NCBI GenBank assembly: GCA_005791855.1
Contig: SXUH01000381.1
Span: 1-12,488, forward strand
Direction of reading: 5' to 3'
DNA length: 12,488 nt
DNA from: Bdellovibrionales bacterium
GTDB lineage: Bacteria; Bdellovibrionota; Bacteriovoracia; Bacteriovoracales; Bacteriovoracaceae
The notes beneath the pieces are model-generated. The model had not been told where the DNA came from. It was given only the letters and a program-made list of their open reading frames with translations, and did no database searches. A program made the translations under genes and the position numbers. Below, one piece after another: positions 1 to 7,900 of this stretch. The first letter of the stretch is position 1, and the number at the start of each line of letters is the position of its first letter.

Positions 1-1
1 C

Positions 2-910
2 CGCTACTCCTACCGGGACCTCCCGCTCCGCTTCGCGGACTTCGGCCGGCTCCACCGGTACGAGAAGTCCGGCGTGGTCGCGGGCCTGACCCGGGTCCGG
101 ACCTTCTGCCAGGACGACGCCCACATCTTCATCCAGTCCGACGGGATCCAGGAAGAGATCAAGACCCTCATGAACATGTTCTTCATCGGCTACGAGCACT
201 TCGGCTTCAAGAAGATCAAGATCGGCCTCTCGACCAGGCCGGAGAAGCGCATGGGGAGCGACGCGACCTGGGACAACTCCGAAGCCGCCCTCCGGGCCGC
301 GCTGGACGCCTCCGGGAGAGAGTACTTCGTCAACGAAGGCGACGGGGCGTTCTACGGGCCGAAGATCGACATCCAGGTGGCGGACGCCATTGGCCGGTAC
401 TTCCAGCTCGGGACCATCCAGCTCGACTTCCTCCTCCCGGAGCGGTTCGATCTGAAGTTCACTAACCAGAGCGGGGAGCTGGAGCGGCCGGTGGTGATCC
501 ACCGGGCCCTCCTCGGGTCCCTCGAGCGGTTCATCGGCGTCTACCTCGAGCACGTCGGCGGGGCTTTCCCGTTCTGGCTCGCGCCGGAGCAGGCGGTGGT
601 GATCCCCGTGAAGAACGAGCTCCACCTCGAGGCGGCAAAAAAATTCGCAACCGAGCTCAAGCGGAAGGGTTTCCGTGTTAGACTAGATGACAGGAACGAG
701 TCCATGGGACTCAAGACCCGACAGGCGCATACCGGGAAGATCCCGTTCATGCTGGTCCTCGGGGATAAGGAAATCGAGACGGCTTCGGTCTCCGTGCGGA
801 AGTACGGGGAGCAGAAGTCGGACGTCCTGGGCCAGAAGGATCTCCTGGCCCTGTTCGAAACGCTGGACCGGGAGAAGGTCCCGGCGCCACTTAGGGAGGA
901 GGAACCGTGA
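2..910 (+). CDS. thrS: Threonyl-tRNA synthetase, C-terminal part (5' end outside window)
   Basis: Charges tRNA-Thr with threonine in the cytoplasm. The frame is open from base 2, so the start lies upstream of the window; the GTG at 74 is internal. About 302 residues are present, roughly the last half of a family usually near 640. The class II core is recognisable. A motif 2 stretch, TRVRTFCQDDAHIF (encoded near 89-130), carries the motif 2 arginine and a zinc-ligand-type histidine. Motif 3 appears as VVIHRALLGSLERFIGVYLEH (near 491-556), with a second zinc-ligand histidine and the ATP-binding arginine. The zinc cysteine would be upstream of the window. The anticodon-binding domain begins near 595 (VVIPVKNE) and continues to the stop. 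The gene overlaps ddl by 4 bases. It is followed by ddl rather than the common infC-rpmI-rplT order. An A7 run at 637-643 sits at the domain boundary (see findings). Identification is very secure. Confidence 0.97.
   Translation, partial: RYSYRDLPLRFADFGRLHRYEKSGVVAGLTRVRTFCQDDAHIFIQSDGIQEEIKTLMNMFFIGYEHFGFKKIKIGLSTRPEKRMGSDATWDNSEAALRAALDASGREYFVNEGDGAFYGPKIDIQVADAIGRYFQLGTIQLDFLLPERFDLKFTNQSGELERPVVIHRALLGSLERFIGVYLEHVGGAFPFWLAPEQAVVIPVKNELHLEAAKKFATELKRKGFRVRLDDRNESMGLKTRQAHTGKIPFMLVLGDKEIETASVSVRKYGEQKSDVLGQKDLLALFETLDREKVPAPLREEEP
895..902 (+). promoter_or_regulatory. Shine-Dalgarno of ddl inside the thrS end
   Basis: GGAGGAGG lies 4 bases before the GTG at 907, within the last codons of thrS. 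It supports GTG 907 as the ddl start and supports translational coupling between the two genes through the GTGA overlap at 907-910. Confidence 0.75.
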
Positions 911-1902
911 GTAAGAAGAACGTCCTGCTACTCTGCGGAGGCGGGAGCACGGAGCACGAGGTTTCGCTGGTCTCGGTGAAGTACATCAGCGAGTGCCTGA
1001 GCTCGATCCCGACCGTGGACCTCACGAAGATCGAGATCGACAAGTCGGGCCACTGGGTCGACGAGCGCGGGAAGAAGTACCTGCTGGACGCCAAGGGGTA
1101 CCTCCGGGCCTTCGAGCAAGACGGCAACCCGGGGAAGAAGATCGACTACGCGGTTCCGTGCATCCACGGCTACCCGGGGGAAACCGGGGACATCCAGTCC
1201 TACTTCGAGATGATCGGCCTCCCCTACCTCGGCTGCAACTCCGAGACCTCGAAGATGTGCTTCAACAAGATCACGACGAAGATGTGGGCGACCGCCCTCG
1301 GCGTCGAGAACACTCCCTACATCTTCATCACCGAGGCGAGCGAGGGCAGCGTCCGGAAGGTGAAGGCGTTCCAGGCCGAGCACGGGGACATGGTGGTGAA
1401 GGCCTCCAACCAGGGCTCCTCGGTGGGCTGCTACCTGGTGGAGAAAGGGACGGATCCGGCGGAGACGCTCCAGAAGGCGTTCAAGTACTCGCCGTTCGTC
1501 CTCGTCGAGAAGCGGCTGAGGCCCCGGGAGCTCGAGGTCTCGGCTTACGAGTTCGACGGGAAGCTCCAGATCTCCTACCCCGGCGAGATCGTCTGCCCGT
1601 CGAACTTCTACTCCTACGAAGAGAAGTACTCCTCCAAGAGCCACACGACGACGACGACGAAGGCGGAGAACGTGACTCCGGAGCAGGTGAAGCTCATCAC
1701 CGACTACTCGACTAAGCTATTCTACGGCCTGAAGCTGCGGCACTTCTCGCGGATCGACTTCTTCCTGGACCACGGGAAGATCTACCTCAACGAGATCAAC
1801 ACCTTCCCGGGGCTCACGCCGATCTCCATGTTTCCGAAGATGATGGAGGCAAACGGTCACTCTTTCAAAAAGTTCCTCGAGCAGCACATAAACGGTTTAT
1901 GA
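907..1902 (+). CDS. ddl: D-alanine--D-alanine ligase
   Basis: An ATP-grasp ligase of 331 residues that joins two D-alanines for the peptidoglycan stem peptide in the cytoplasm. Family motifs appear in order. CGGGSTEHEVS (10-20) carries the catalytic-type glutamate. HGYPGETGDIQ (87-97) is close to the usual HGxxGEDG. VVKASNQGSSVG (163-174) is the ATP-grasp loop with the catalytic-type serine. YSYEEKYSS (236-243) is the omega-loop with its tyrosine and lysine. SRIDFF (281-286) and NEINTFPGLTPISMFP (295-310) carry the metal and substrate residues. The start is GTG at 907, overlapping the thrS stop. Odd points are alanine instead of the usual proline after VVK, and five threonines in a row (247-251, five ACG codons at 1645-1659) in the omega-loop where families often have a PA motif. 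A related D-Ala-D-X ligase is a less likely alternative. Confidence 0.94.
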   Translation: MSKKNVLLLCGGGSTEHEVSLVSVKYISECLSSIPTVDLTKIEIDKSGHWVDERGKKYLLDAKGYLRAFEQDGNPGKKIDYAVPCIHGYPGETGDIQSYFEMIGLPYLGCNSETSKMCFNKITTKMWATALGVENTPYIFITEASEGSVRKVKAFQAEHGDMVVKASNQGSSVGCYLVEKGTDPAETLQKAFKYSPFVLVEKRLRPRELEVSAYEFDGKLQISYPGEIVCPSNFYSYEEKYSSKSHTTTTTKAENVTPEQVKLITDYSTKLFYGLKLRHFSRIDFFLDHGKIYLNEINTFPGLTPISMFPKMMEANGHSFKKFLEQHINGL

Positions 1903-1924
1903 ATCCCCGTCCGGCGCCGATGAG

Positions 1925-2974
1925 GTGGCAACACCCCTGGCCCAGGACCCTATGCAGTCACCGATCAACGGCCTGAATTCGTACATCGAACACCACCGGC
2001 TCGCGCTGAAGCTCCGGTCCGTGTCCGTCGGCGAGCTCCACCTCGCCCGGCGCCTGCGCCACCCGGTGTACGTCTTCCGGAACGGGGTCTTCTTCCCGGT
2101 GATCAACCAGGGCCTCACCCCCACCAAGGAGCAGATCCTCTCCCTGGTGAAGCACAACCACCGGGAGGTCTACATCTTCCCGGACGACCTCCAGGACATC
2201 AAGAAGAGCCTCGAGATTGCCCTGATCAAGGTCACCCGCGCGCTCTCGGTGGGAGACCCGCTCAAGAACGGGACGAAGGACCTGAAGCTCCTGACCCTCA
2301 ACCTCGGGGGCCTCTACCAGAACCCGCACAGCGACGAGCTCCTCATGCTCCAGTTCCAGAGCACGCAGAACCTCAGCAAGTTCCTCTTCGAGAACAAGAA
2401 GCTCCAGCCGCAGTTCTTCCAGAACCTCATGAGTGAGAACTTCCACTACACGCTCTCGCACCCGATGCTCTCGTCGATCCTCCTCCTCTCCTTCCTCCAG
2501 GCGACCCACCTCTTCCACGAGAAGGAGATCGAGAACCTCTTCCTCGCGAGCTACCTCAAGGACATCGGCTTCTCCATGATCCCCACGGAGAAGTACGACC
2601 TGAAGACCCTCACCACCCGGGACCAGGAGCTCTTCGCGAGCCACGCCGACTTCTCCTACGACCTCCTCGACAGCCGGATCCCGCTGGCGAAGAACTACCT
2701 CCACATCATCAAGCACCACCACTTCCTCAACGACCGGATGAAGGGCCTGATCTCCCGGGACCAGAAGGCCCGGGACGCGGACATGGTCATGGGCCTCGAG
2801 AGCACGCTCGTGGCCGTCTTCGACATCCTCGTCGCCATGACGGCGGACAGGCCCTACCGCCAGGGGGTTAGCTGGTTCCAGTCCCTCGACCTCATCAAGC
2901 GGATGATGGCAGACGAGTACCCTCAGGAATTTAAAGCCCTAGTGATCTTCTTGAAAAATTTCTACAAAAACTAG
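1925..2974 (+). CDS. Degenerate HD-GYP-type signalling protein
   Basis: A 349-residue cytoplasmic protein with no membrane segments visible. Residues 30-110 resemble the small N-terminal input domain often found before HD-GYP domains (VSVGELHLARRLRHPVYV, then a segment with a VYIF strand). Residues 175-320 follow the HD-GYP layout: H179, LFLASYLKDIG (206-215), SHADFSYDLL (239-248), IIKHHHF (261-267) and AVFDILVAMTADRPYR (297-312). The key HD pair is KD (K212-D213) and the GYP loop is missing, replaced by a short FLND segment. Metal binding and cyclic-di-GMP hydrolysis may therefore be lost or altered, and the protein may be a sensor or adaptor (inference). The GTG start at 1925 has little upstream Shine-Dalgarno. 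ATG at 1952 has AGGA 4 bases before it (1944-1947) and may be the true start, giving 340 residues. The gene starts 22 bases after ddl and is probably cotranscribed. Confidence 0.78.
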   Translation: MATPLAQDPMQSPINGLNSYIEHHRLALKLRSVSVGELHLARRLRHPVYVFRNGVFFPVINQGLTPTKEQILSLVKHNHREVYIFPDDLQDIKKSLEIALIKVTRALSVGDPLKNGTKDLKLLTLNLGGLYQNPHSDELLMLQFQSTQNLSKFLFENKKLQPQFFQNLMSENFHYTLSHPMLSSILLLSFLQATHLFHEKEIENLFLASYLKDIGFSMIPTEKYDLKTLTTRDQELFASHADFSYDLLDSRIPLAKNYLHIIKHHHFLNDRMKGLISRDQKARDADMVMGLESTLVAVFDILVAMTADRPYRQGVSWFQSLDLIKRMMADEYPQEFKALVIFLKNFYKN

Positions 2975-2993
2975 TTTTCAAAGCGTCAAAAAA

Positions 2994-3022
2994 TTGAAGA
3001 AAATGGGAACATTCAATTTAGT
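2994..3022 (+). promoter_or_regulatory. Possible promoter for the 72-residue gene
   Basis: The gap 2975-3062 is strongly AT-rich against its surroundings. TTGAAG (2994-2999) and TTTAGT (3017-3022) are 17 bases apart, and each matches a sigma70 box at 4 of 6 positions. This is a weak call in AT-rich DNA. Confidence 0.35.
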
Positions 3023-3050
3023 TTCAAGATAGAAACGTAACCAGAATTCT

Positions 3051-3057
3051 AAGGAGG
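3051..3057 (+). promoter_or_regulatory. Near-perfect Shine-Dalgarno for the 72-residue gene
   Basis: AAGGAGG sits 5 bases before ATG 3063. It is the strongest ribosome binding site in the window. It fixes the start of the small gene downstream and argues that the gene is really translated. Confidence 0.85.
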
Positions 3058-3062
3058 GAATA

Positions 3063-3281
3063 ATGGCGCAGGAAACGAGTCCGTTAACGGGTATCATTGC
3101 CGAGGACAAGGTGGTAATTGATTTCGGAGAGTACGAAGGCAAGTCGATCTTGGAGATTGCCGATACGAAACCGGAGTACTATCAGTTCCTCCTTGAGCAA
3201 AAAGAGAACGGAAACTTTTCCATCCGGCGGACGAAGGACAAGGTCTTTCGGCTCTACATCCACCGGACTGTTTTGAGCTAG
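3063..3281 (+). CDS. Small protein with ExoX C-terminal-like motif
   Basis: A 72-residue cytoplasmic protein, complete from ATG to TAG. The central part, VIDFGEYEGKSILEIADT followed by KPEYYQFLLEQ (residues 18-46), fits the pattern FGkykGksl.eIa...p.Yl.wlle. That pattern is seen in small domains found at the C-terminus of exodeoxyribonuclease X-type proteins and in stand-alone conserved hypotheticals. No nuclease catalytic residues are present, so this is only the accessory module; in the families it is associated with nucleic-acid enzymes, but its role here is unknown. It has its own Shine-Dalgarno and probably its own promoter, and codon use is more mixed than in neighbouring gene bodies. 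The family call is from pattern memory and is moderate; that the gene is real is very likely. Confidence 0.75.
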   Translation: MAQETSPLTGIIAEDKVVIDFGEYEGKSILEIADTKPEYYQFLLEQKENGNFSIRRTKDKVFRLYIHRTVLS

Positions 3282-3296
3282 TTTTTTTCCGTAAGA

Positions 3297-3325
3297 CAGG
3301 GGGCCTGCAAGAAGCCGGGCCCCTG
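3297..3325. terminator. GC-rich hairpin between convergent genes
   Basis: CAGGGG (3297-3302) pairs with CCCCTG (3320-3325). After one bulged base, two further G-C pairs extend the stem. It lies between the stop of the 72-residue gene and the stop of the leftward operon. A T7 run (3282-3288) lies before the hairpin on the plus strand rather than after it, so it is not a canonical intrinsic terminator in either direction. It may still slow polymerase or protect transcript ends. Confidence 0.4.
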
Positions 3326-3344
3326 CCTTCGATCCCGCCCCCGC

Positions 3345-3584
3345 CTACTCGATCCCCACAAACTTTCTCGCATCCTTCGACAGCGTCGGATCCTTCGGAT
3401 CGAGGGCTTCCACCGTGGCGAGCTCGGAGATTTCCCTGAGGGTCTTCCGGAGTTCGGAGAGGTCCGCCTGGGCCTTCGTCACGAGGCCATTGCTCACCTG
3501 GATCAGCTCGAAGCCGGCGTTCCGGAGCTTGTCGATGATGAGGGCCTGGTCCGTCGGACCGTACTTGATGGTGTAGTAGTTCAC
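3345..3584 (-). CDS. 79-residue protein of unknown function
   Basis: Last gene of the leftward operon; I do not recognise the family. The GTG start at 3584 lies 2 bases after the TGA of the Nudix-MBL gene, with AGAGGA about 7 bases before it, so translation is probably coupled. The predicted order of elements is strand (NYYTIKYG, 2-8), helix (TDQALIIDKLRNAG, 11-24), strand (FELIQVS, 25-31), strand (GLVTKAQ, 33-39), helix (DLSELRKTLREISE, 41-54), strand (LATVEAL, 55-61), then a charged tail. That beta-alpha-beta-beta-alpha-beta order is that of a ferredoxin-like fold, as in small ligand-binding or ACT-like modules (inference by eye). There is no signal peptide, membrane segment or cysteine. 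Codon use matches the operon. Confidence 0.8.
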   Translation of the reverse strand: MNYYTIKYGPTDQALIIDKLRNAGFELIQVSNGLVTKAQADLSELRKTLREISELATVEALDPKDPTLSKDARKFVGIE

Positions 3585-3586
3585 GG

Positions 3587-4933
3587 TCAGATCCTCTTCT
3601 CTCCGCGGAGCTTGGTGAGGTGCTTGTCGATGTTCTCCAGGGCGTAGGGCCAGAGGCGCTTGTCCACGTCCGCGTAGAGCTTCCGGAGGATCTCCTCTGC
3701 CTTCAGCCCCTTCCGGTGGAGGGCCAGCACCTGGGCCTCCCGCATCCTCCGGTGCTCGAGGGTTTTCTCGAGGATGGAGACGCCGCCGAGGCCGATGCCG
3801 TGGGAGGGGAAGACGACCCGCGGGGAGAGGTTGATGATCCGCTGGAGAGTGAAGAAGTACTTCCGCATGTCCCCCTCCTCGCCCCCGATGACGACGGTGC
3901 CGATCCCCTGGAAGAGGTCGCCGGCGAGGAACCAGCTCAGGTCCGACGGAGCGAGCGCGAGCTGGCCTTCGTCGTGGCCCGGGACTTCGTAGACCAGCAC
4001 CTCCCGGTCGAGCCAGCGGGTCAGGACGTCTCCCTCCTTGATGAACTGGGTCCGCACGCCGTGGAAGAAGTCCGGATCGGCGCCGGTGATCCGGTCGAAG
4101 GTGTAGGTCGAGAGGAGGACGGGGACCTTCAGCTCGCGCGCGAGGACGTTCGACCGTTCGTAGTGGTCCGGGTGGTGGTGGGTCAGCATGATCTTATCGA
4201 TCTTGTAGGGCCTGAGCGTGTTCTTGAGCTTCCGGTACTCGTCGTCGTCGATGGGAGACGGGTCGACGAGGATCTTCGGGGCGTCCCCGTCGCCGATGAG
4301 GAAGGCGTTCGTCCGCGTCGCCGGCGGGAGCGTGTGGGACAGGGGCATGATCTGCCGGACGGACTTCAGCGATTCGATCAGGGGGACTTCTTCGTCGGCG
4401 TTGAAGGAGAAGTTCAGGTCGGCGATCTCCCTGGTGGCGGGATTCTTCCCGAGGGTTTCGATGACCTTGATCACCGGCGGGACGGCCAGGACGAGGCCCA
4501 GGTCGTACTGCCGGAGGAGCTCCGAGCACTTCATCCACTTCGCGAGGCGGGCCTCGTTCCGGTCGATGACGAACTCGAGCTTCTCGGTGAAGTCGATGCG
4601 GAAGAAGTACGTCGCGAACCGGTAGGGGTTGAAGTCCGGGGTGATCGCGACACCCAGGAAGTCCACGCGGCGGACCTTCCCGCCGGCGATCTCGTCCCGC
4701 AGGTCGATGCCGATCTCCTCCTTCCCTTCCCTCACGGCGGCGCCGAAGAGCCGGGCGTCGAGGTTCGCCGTGAGCTCGTGCCGCGCGTGGAACGCCTCGT
4801 CTCTGTCTTCGACCTTTCCACCGGGGAAGGCCCAGTACCCGGGGAACGCCTTGAGGAAGAACTGGCGTTGGATGGCGAAGATCTCCTCACCGCAGGTCAT
4901 GACGATGGAAACGGCGTCGATGATCTTGCTCAT
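3587..4933 (-). CDS. Nudix hydrolase fused to LACTB2-like metallo-beta-lactamase hydrolase
   Basis: A 448-residue cytoplasmic two-domain hydrolase. Residues 1-160 form a Nudix domain. FPGGK (36-40) opens the Nudix box and REGKEEIG (68-75) closes it, with about 18 extra residues between, as in NUDT19-like members. The spacing R25...K30...G34...FPGG roughly follows the signature of CoA-type Nudix enzymes, though many MutT proteins look similar there. Residues 195-385 form a metallo-beta-lactamase fold: HHHPDH (252-257), VPGHDEGQ (317-324), AGDLFQG (337-343) and PSHG (376-379) supply the dinuclear metal ligands. Residues 393-448 match the winged-helix tail of LACTB2-type proteins. The start is ATG 4933, overlapping the upstream oxidoreductase stop as ATGA. 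The longer reading from 5140 is rejected because it runs through that gene. Likely acts on a nucleotide or CoA-linked substrate made nearby (inference). Confidence 0.88.
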   Translation of the reverse strand: MSKIIDAVSIVMTCGEEIFAIQRQFFLKAFPGYWAFPGGKVEDRDEAFHARHELTANLDARLFGAAVREGKEEIGIDLRDEIAGGKVRRVDFLGVAITPDFNPYRFATYFFRIDFTEKLEFVIDRNEARLAKWMKCSELLRQYDLGLVLAVPPVIKVIETLGKNPATREIADLNFSFNADEEVPLIESLKSVRQIMPLSHTLPPATRTNAFLIGDGDAPKILVDPSPIDDDEYRKLKNTLRPYKIDKIMLTHHHPDHYERSNVLARELKVPVLLSTYTFDRITGADPDFFHGVRTQFIKEGDVLTRWLDREVLVYEVPGHDEGQLALAPSDLSWFLAGDLFQGIGTVVIGGEEGDMRKYFFTLQRIINLSPRVVFPSHGIGLGGVSILEKTLEHRRMREAQVLALHRKGLKAEEILRKLYADVDKRLWPYALENIDKHLTKLRGEKRI

Positions 4934-7900
4934 CCGGAGGTCCCGAGGAACTTCCCGGCGGCCTTGTACCGGACCTCGCGGTAGCCCTTGATGTTGTCCA
5001 GTTCCTTGAGGCGCTTCCTCGAGATCGGCCCGGCCAAGAGCTCGGCCCGGATCTCCTGGGCGATGGACCTCTCCTTCCGGTGCCAGTCCGGCATGAGCAG
5101 GCGGAGGATCCGCAGGTGGCGCATGAGCTTCAGCATCCACGGCTTCGGAGAGAAGTCGAACTCGAACTTCTTACCGAGGACGTCGAAGGCCGGGCGGTTA
5201 ATGTGCACGACCTTGTAGGACGTCCCGAGGTCCCGGTACTGCTTCTGATCCGCCTCCGTCTTGAGCGGAGAGATCATGAGGTGGGAGACGAAGACCTCGT
5301 CCTTGATCCAGTAAGTCTTCGCCAGCGTCCGGAGGGCGATGGCGAGGTCGTCTTCGTGGACGTGCTTCTTTAGTTGGAGAGCGTCTTGGTAGAACTCCCC
5401 GAGGCGAAGCCCTTGGTCGTAGACGATGAGGTCGTGGACGTACTTCGCGATGTGGTCTCTCGGGATGCTCGGGAACTGCTTAGCGAAGAGCGAGGTCTGG
5501 GTGAGCCAGGTGTTGATGAACTTTTCCTTACTCTGCCACGGGTAGGCCGCGAGGGCGACACTGCGTTTCATGGTCTGGCTCGAGTCCGCCGCTGGAGCTG
5601 CCGAGCTCACCGTATCTTTTCCAAGGAACCACTCGCGGCCCATCATGAAGGCTTGCCAGTTGGACTCGAACTCGGCCTTCGGGACCGCTTCTTTGAGAGC
5701 GACTTTAAGATCGGCTTCGGTGAACGGGAGGCGTCCGGCCTGGAAAGCGACTCCGAGGATCATGGCGGAAGAGTAGACCGGCCTCTGGAACTTCTCGTAG
5801 CTCATCTTCTTCAGCGGAGCGATGATGACCCTCGGGCCAAGCTTCGAGAGGAGTTCTTCCTGGAGCGCTCTGGTGGTGGTGACGTCTCCCTCGATCCCGG
5901 AGTCGAGGAGGATGGAGAGTGGGACCTGGAACTCCGAGTCCACGACGAGGAGTCCACCGGGGCCCAGGTACTCGATGGCCCGCGCGCCTTCCAGGAGATC
6001 GGGAGACAGGATGAGGTCCGCGGTTCCAAGGGGGACGACGGGGCCGTGGGACTTCTTCTCGCTGTAGATGCTGAGGTGGCTGATCACCGAACCGTTCCTC
6101 TGTGCGAGGCCTTTCTGGTCCATGAATTTGAACTCGAGGTCCGTCCGGCCTCCCATGGAGGAGGCGGCTTCCGCCACCACCCGGGAGATGGTCGTCACTC
6201 CGGACCCGCCGACGCCGATGACGATGGCCCGGAAGTCCGCGCCGGAGGAGATCTCCTCGAGGGACTTCCCGATCTGCGGCGCGGGGAGGTTCCACTGGGG
6301 AGCGGCTGTCCCCTTCTCCTTGTACTTCGTCGGATGGTAGTCGTGGACCTCGACCAGCTCGAAGCTCGGGCACGCCTTGATCTTCGTGCAGTAGGAGTCG
6401 GAGACGCAGATCTGCGGGTCGATCATGACCTTGGTGCCGTAGGCATCGAAGGTCTGGGAGAGGCCCGGGCAGCCGGTCATCTCCACGCAGGCCCGGCAGT
6501 CTTCGCAGGCGAGGGTGTTGATCTGGTAGAAGCTCCGGACGGCTTCGGTCTCCCCCGCCCCGAAGAGTTTCCGTTCTTCCCGCTTCTTCCTTCCGTGGAA
6601 GGTCAGGCCGCACTCCTTGTTGGAGACGACGACCTTCACTCCCGGCCGCTGGATCAGCTCCAGGAGGAGGTTCTTGTAGAAGTAGCGATCGGAGGGGTTC
6701 ACCTCGACGGCTTCGCTCACCTTGAGGGACCGGGCCACGTCGAGCATGTTCTGCCTCGGCCGGACCAGGCCTTCGACGGAGACGCCGGTTCGCGGCGTGA
6801 CCTGGTGGCCCGTCATGGCGGTGTTGTCGTTATCGAGCAGGATGTAGGTGATGTTGTGGCCCATCTGGACCGAGTTGGAGATGGAGGTCATCCCCGAATG
6901 GAAGAAGGTGGAATCTCCCATGAGCACCACCGACGGATTGGTGGTGAAGAGATCGGTCCCGGCCCCCAGAGCCCCCCCCTGACCCATGGCCGAGAGATCG
7001 TGCATCTCCTTGAAGGGCTCGAGGAAGGAGAGCGAGTAGCAGCCCACGTCCCCGTGGGAGATGAGGTTCACATCCTTGTCCGCCAGGGTGGCGCGGATGT
7101 CTTTCATGATGCTGAGAGTTTCCCGGTGCGGACACCCGGGGCAGAAGGTCGGGAGCCGCTTCGGGATGAGGAGGTCGAGCTTCGAGGTCACTGGGAGCGT
7201 GTCGAGGGCACAGGGCTCCTTCTGGTCTTTCCAGTCCAGGACGTCGAGGACGAGGTTGAGCTTGCTGTAGATGATCTCGTAGGAAAGGCCGCCGAAAGCC
7301 GGGAAGCCTTCCACGAACTTCTCCCCGGTGCGGAACTCCTTCCCGAAGATCTCCACCGGAAGCTGGTGCTTCCCGACCAGGTCCTTGAGCTCGGCTTCGA
7401 GGAACCCGCGCTTCTCTTCGACGACGATGAGGGTCCTGGTCTTCCGGAGAAACGGGAGGAGCTGGGCTTCGTTGAACGGGTAGGACGACGCCGCTTTGTA
7501 GAGGGAGAAATGTTCCAGGAGGCCTGACTCTTCGAGGACCTGCTTCAGGGTTTCGAAGACTCCGCCCGCGGCGATGATCCCGCGCTCGGAGCCGTTGGGG
7601 CCGAAGGTCTGATCCAAATTGAGCTCGGCCAGGACCTTCTGCACTCTCGGGAACCTGCTCTGGATCATCTCCCGATCGGCCACCAGGGAGTTGGGCGGCA
7701 CCATCACGTTCGCCGTGAGGTTGAACTCCTTCGGGTTCAGGGTCACGAGCTCGTGCCCCAGTTCCTTCTCGCCGTAGACCTCGACCCGCCCGCCCCCTTC
7801 GGCCATGAAGGTGGTGAGGAGGATGCCGACGTAGACGGAGCTCTTCTGAGAGAGGTCGAGGGCCTTCCCCATCCAGTCCTTGAGTTCCTGGGGAGAAGAC

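Noticed and set aside
928..1644. A 238-codon minus-strand frame opposite ddl
   Set aside because: Antisense of a fully motif-complete Ddl; Leu/Val/Asp/Arg-rich shadow translation.
2975..3000. Possible terminator after the HD gene (TTCAA pairing with TTGAA)
   Set aside because: The stem is only about five A-T-rich pairs in AT-rich DNA; too weak to call.
3620..4984. A 454-codon open frame opposite the Nudix-MBL gene
   Set aside because: Low-complexity acidic and arginine-rich translation typical of antisense shadows; the opposite strand encodes clear catalytic motifs.
4934..5140. A 69-residue N-terminal extension of the Nudix-MBL protein
   Set aside because: It overlaps the conserved tail of the oxidoreductase and reads as biased shadow sequence; ATG 4933 with the ATGA overlap is the natural start.
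5374..7527. A 717-codon open frame on the plus strand opposite the oxidoreductase gene
   Set aside because: It is the mirror of a GC-rich, strongly biased gene. Its translation is full of Arg, Gly, Glu, Asp and Leu with no family motifs, while the minus strand gives an intact recognised enzyme.
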